DNA of 64,000 nt from Pantoea nemavictus (GTDB lineage: Bacteria > Pseudomonadota > Gammaproteobacteria > Enterobacterales > Enterobacteriaceae). Below the pieces are notes generated by a model. That model made no database searches and had not been told where the DNA came from. It saw nothing but the letters and a program-made list of their open reading frames with translations. The stretch covers positions 310,001 to 374,000 of the forward strand of contig NZ_JBBGZW010000001.1 in assembly GCF_037479095.1 (NCBI RefSeq), given 5' to 3'. The translations under genes were made by a program, and so were the position numbers. Of the stretch, positions 63,389 to 64,000 are shown one piece after another (the stretch's first letter is position 1; each line of letters begins with the position of its first letter).

Positions 63389-64000
63389 ATGTTCAAATGG
63401 CCGTGGCACGCGCAAATAGAGACGTCATTACTGGCGCTACCCTGGCAACAGGCGCTGGCGCAGCCGATCTTTTCCCTGCTCGACCAGGAAGAACAATCCG
63501 CTCTCACTGCGCTGGCTCAGCGCTTCCTGCAGCAGAAAAAAATCTCTCCCCTGCAGGACCTGCAACTTAATGAACTGCTGCTGGCGCGTTTAGCGCTGCT
63601 GTTTTGCCTGCCGGTATTAAAGCTTGGCATTGAGTGGCTCGACGGTTTCCATGAAGTGCTGATCTATCCCGAGCCATTCAACGTTGATGACCGCTGGGAA
63701 GATGATAACGGCCTGGTCCATCACGCACCGGCAGTACACGCCGGACAGAGCTGGACGCAAGGCCCGGTAGTGCTGAATGCGCTAGATATTCAGGACTCTT
63801 TCGACCTCTCCGGCTTCAATCTGGTGATCCATGAAGTGGCACACAAACTTGATGCGCGCGGCAGCGGCTACACCAGCGGTATTCCGGTAATGCCATTGCG
63901 CGATGTCGCCAACTGGGAAAAGGACCTGCAGCACGCGATGGCAGAGATTGAGGCTGAAGTGGAGCTAGTGGGTGAACAGGCAGCCACTATCGATCCCTAC
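63389..64000 (+). CDS. mtfA: MtfA peptidase (Mlc titration factor), partial
   Basis: The first 204 codons of a zinc peptidase of the M90 family that binds and inactivates the glucose repressor Mlc, indirectly raising ptsG expression. [20 protein letters not shown] is the family start. The zinc motif HEVAHKLD (His148, Glu149, His152) is present. [20 protein letters not shown] matches E. coli MtfA. The gene runs off the right edge; about 60 residues including the third zinc ligand are missing from the window. Confidence 0.95.
   Translation, partial: MFKWPWHAQIETSLLALPWQQALAQPIFSLLDQEEQSALTALAQRFLQQKKISPLQDLQLNELLLARLALLFCLPVLKLGIEWLDGFHEVLIYPEPFNVDDRWEDDNGLVHHAPAVHAGQSWTQGPVVLNALDIQDSFDLSGFNLVIHEVAHKLDARGSGYTSGIPVMPLRDVANWEKDLQHAMAEIEAEVELVGEQAATIDPY

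Noticed and set aside
1..64000. CRISPR arrays, tRNA or rRNA genes
   Set aside because: No direct-repeat/spacer ladder and no tRNA or rRNA sequence was seen; the only repeats are short palindromes and one ERIC element.

Overview
The window looks like chromosomal DNA of a plant-associated member of the Erwiniaceae, most probably Pantoea or a close relative. This rests on gene content: an enterobacterial fliAZ-dcyD-tcyJLN / fliCDST / fliE-R block next to rcsA, dsrB, yodD, yedP, yodC, yedI, vsr, dcm, yedJ and mtfA, plus a capsule-hydrolase-like beta-helix protein. No database was searched; identities come from recognising the proteins.

Layout. 1-4389: putA behind several PutA operator motifs. 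4391-5662: a 1.2 kb IS110-family element inserted in a palindromic repeat, with a recognisable bridge-RNA architecture. 5668-8313: two paralogous YcfT-like membrane acyltransferases. 8550-13430: cystine transport (tcyJLN), D-cysteine desulfhydrase (dcyD), fliZ and fliA. 13523-14575: an unknown gene with a degenerate HNH fold behind a sigma-28 promoter. 14704-19658: uhpABC-uhpT, inserted inside the flagellar locus. 19818-24639: TolA-like lipoprotein, fliC, fliDST. 24775-28778: yedD, a chemoreceptor plus orphan sugar-binding protein pair, and a small hypothetical. 28842-32054: an accessory stress segment (candidate structured RNA, iraP-like gene, LexA-controlled dinI-like gene, a membrane/coiled-coil operon divergent from a phage-type repressor). 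32175-34764: a BLUF-EAL photoreceptor, ynfC and a secreted hypothetical. 35042-46341: fliE and fliFGHIJK-LMNOPQR. 46666-53048: rcsA, an ERIC repeat, a second chemoreceptor, dsrB, yqaE, a candidate sRNA, yodD, and a glucosylglycerate-type osmolyte pair (yedP-like phosphatase and GpgS). 53095-64000: yodC, a 44-codon gene, yedI, vsr, the beta-helix protein, dcm, a divergent chemoreceptor, an RHH protein, yedJ, an isolated phage-like ASCH-type gene and the start of mtfA.

How it works together. The core is the flagellar regulon: basal body and export genes, the sigma-28 factor FliA, and FliA-type promoters (TAAA/TACA/TCAA-N15-GCCGATAA) in front of fliA, fliC, fliD, one chemoreceptor operon and the degenerate-HNH gene. 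RcsA and candidate RcsAB boxes suggest envelope-stress control near rcsA and of the osmolyte operon. Short palindromes of the GTAGGGTCGCC/ATTTAT/GGCGACC type are scattered between genes; the related GTAGCGGCGC type is the target of the IS110 element.

Least explained items: the guide-RNA match of the IS110 element, the repressor/coiled-coil operon at 29.6-32.05 kb, the sigma-28-driven degenerate HNH protein, and two orphan structured-RNA candidates.
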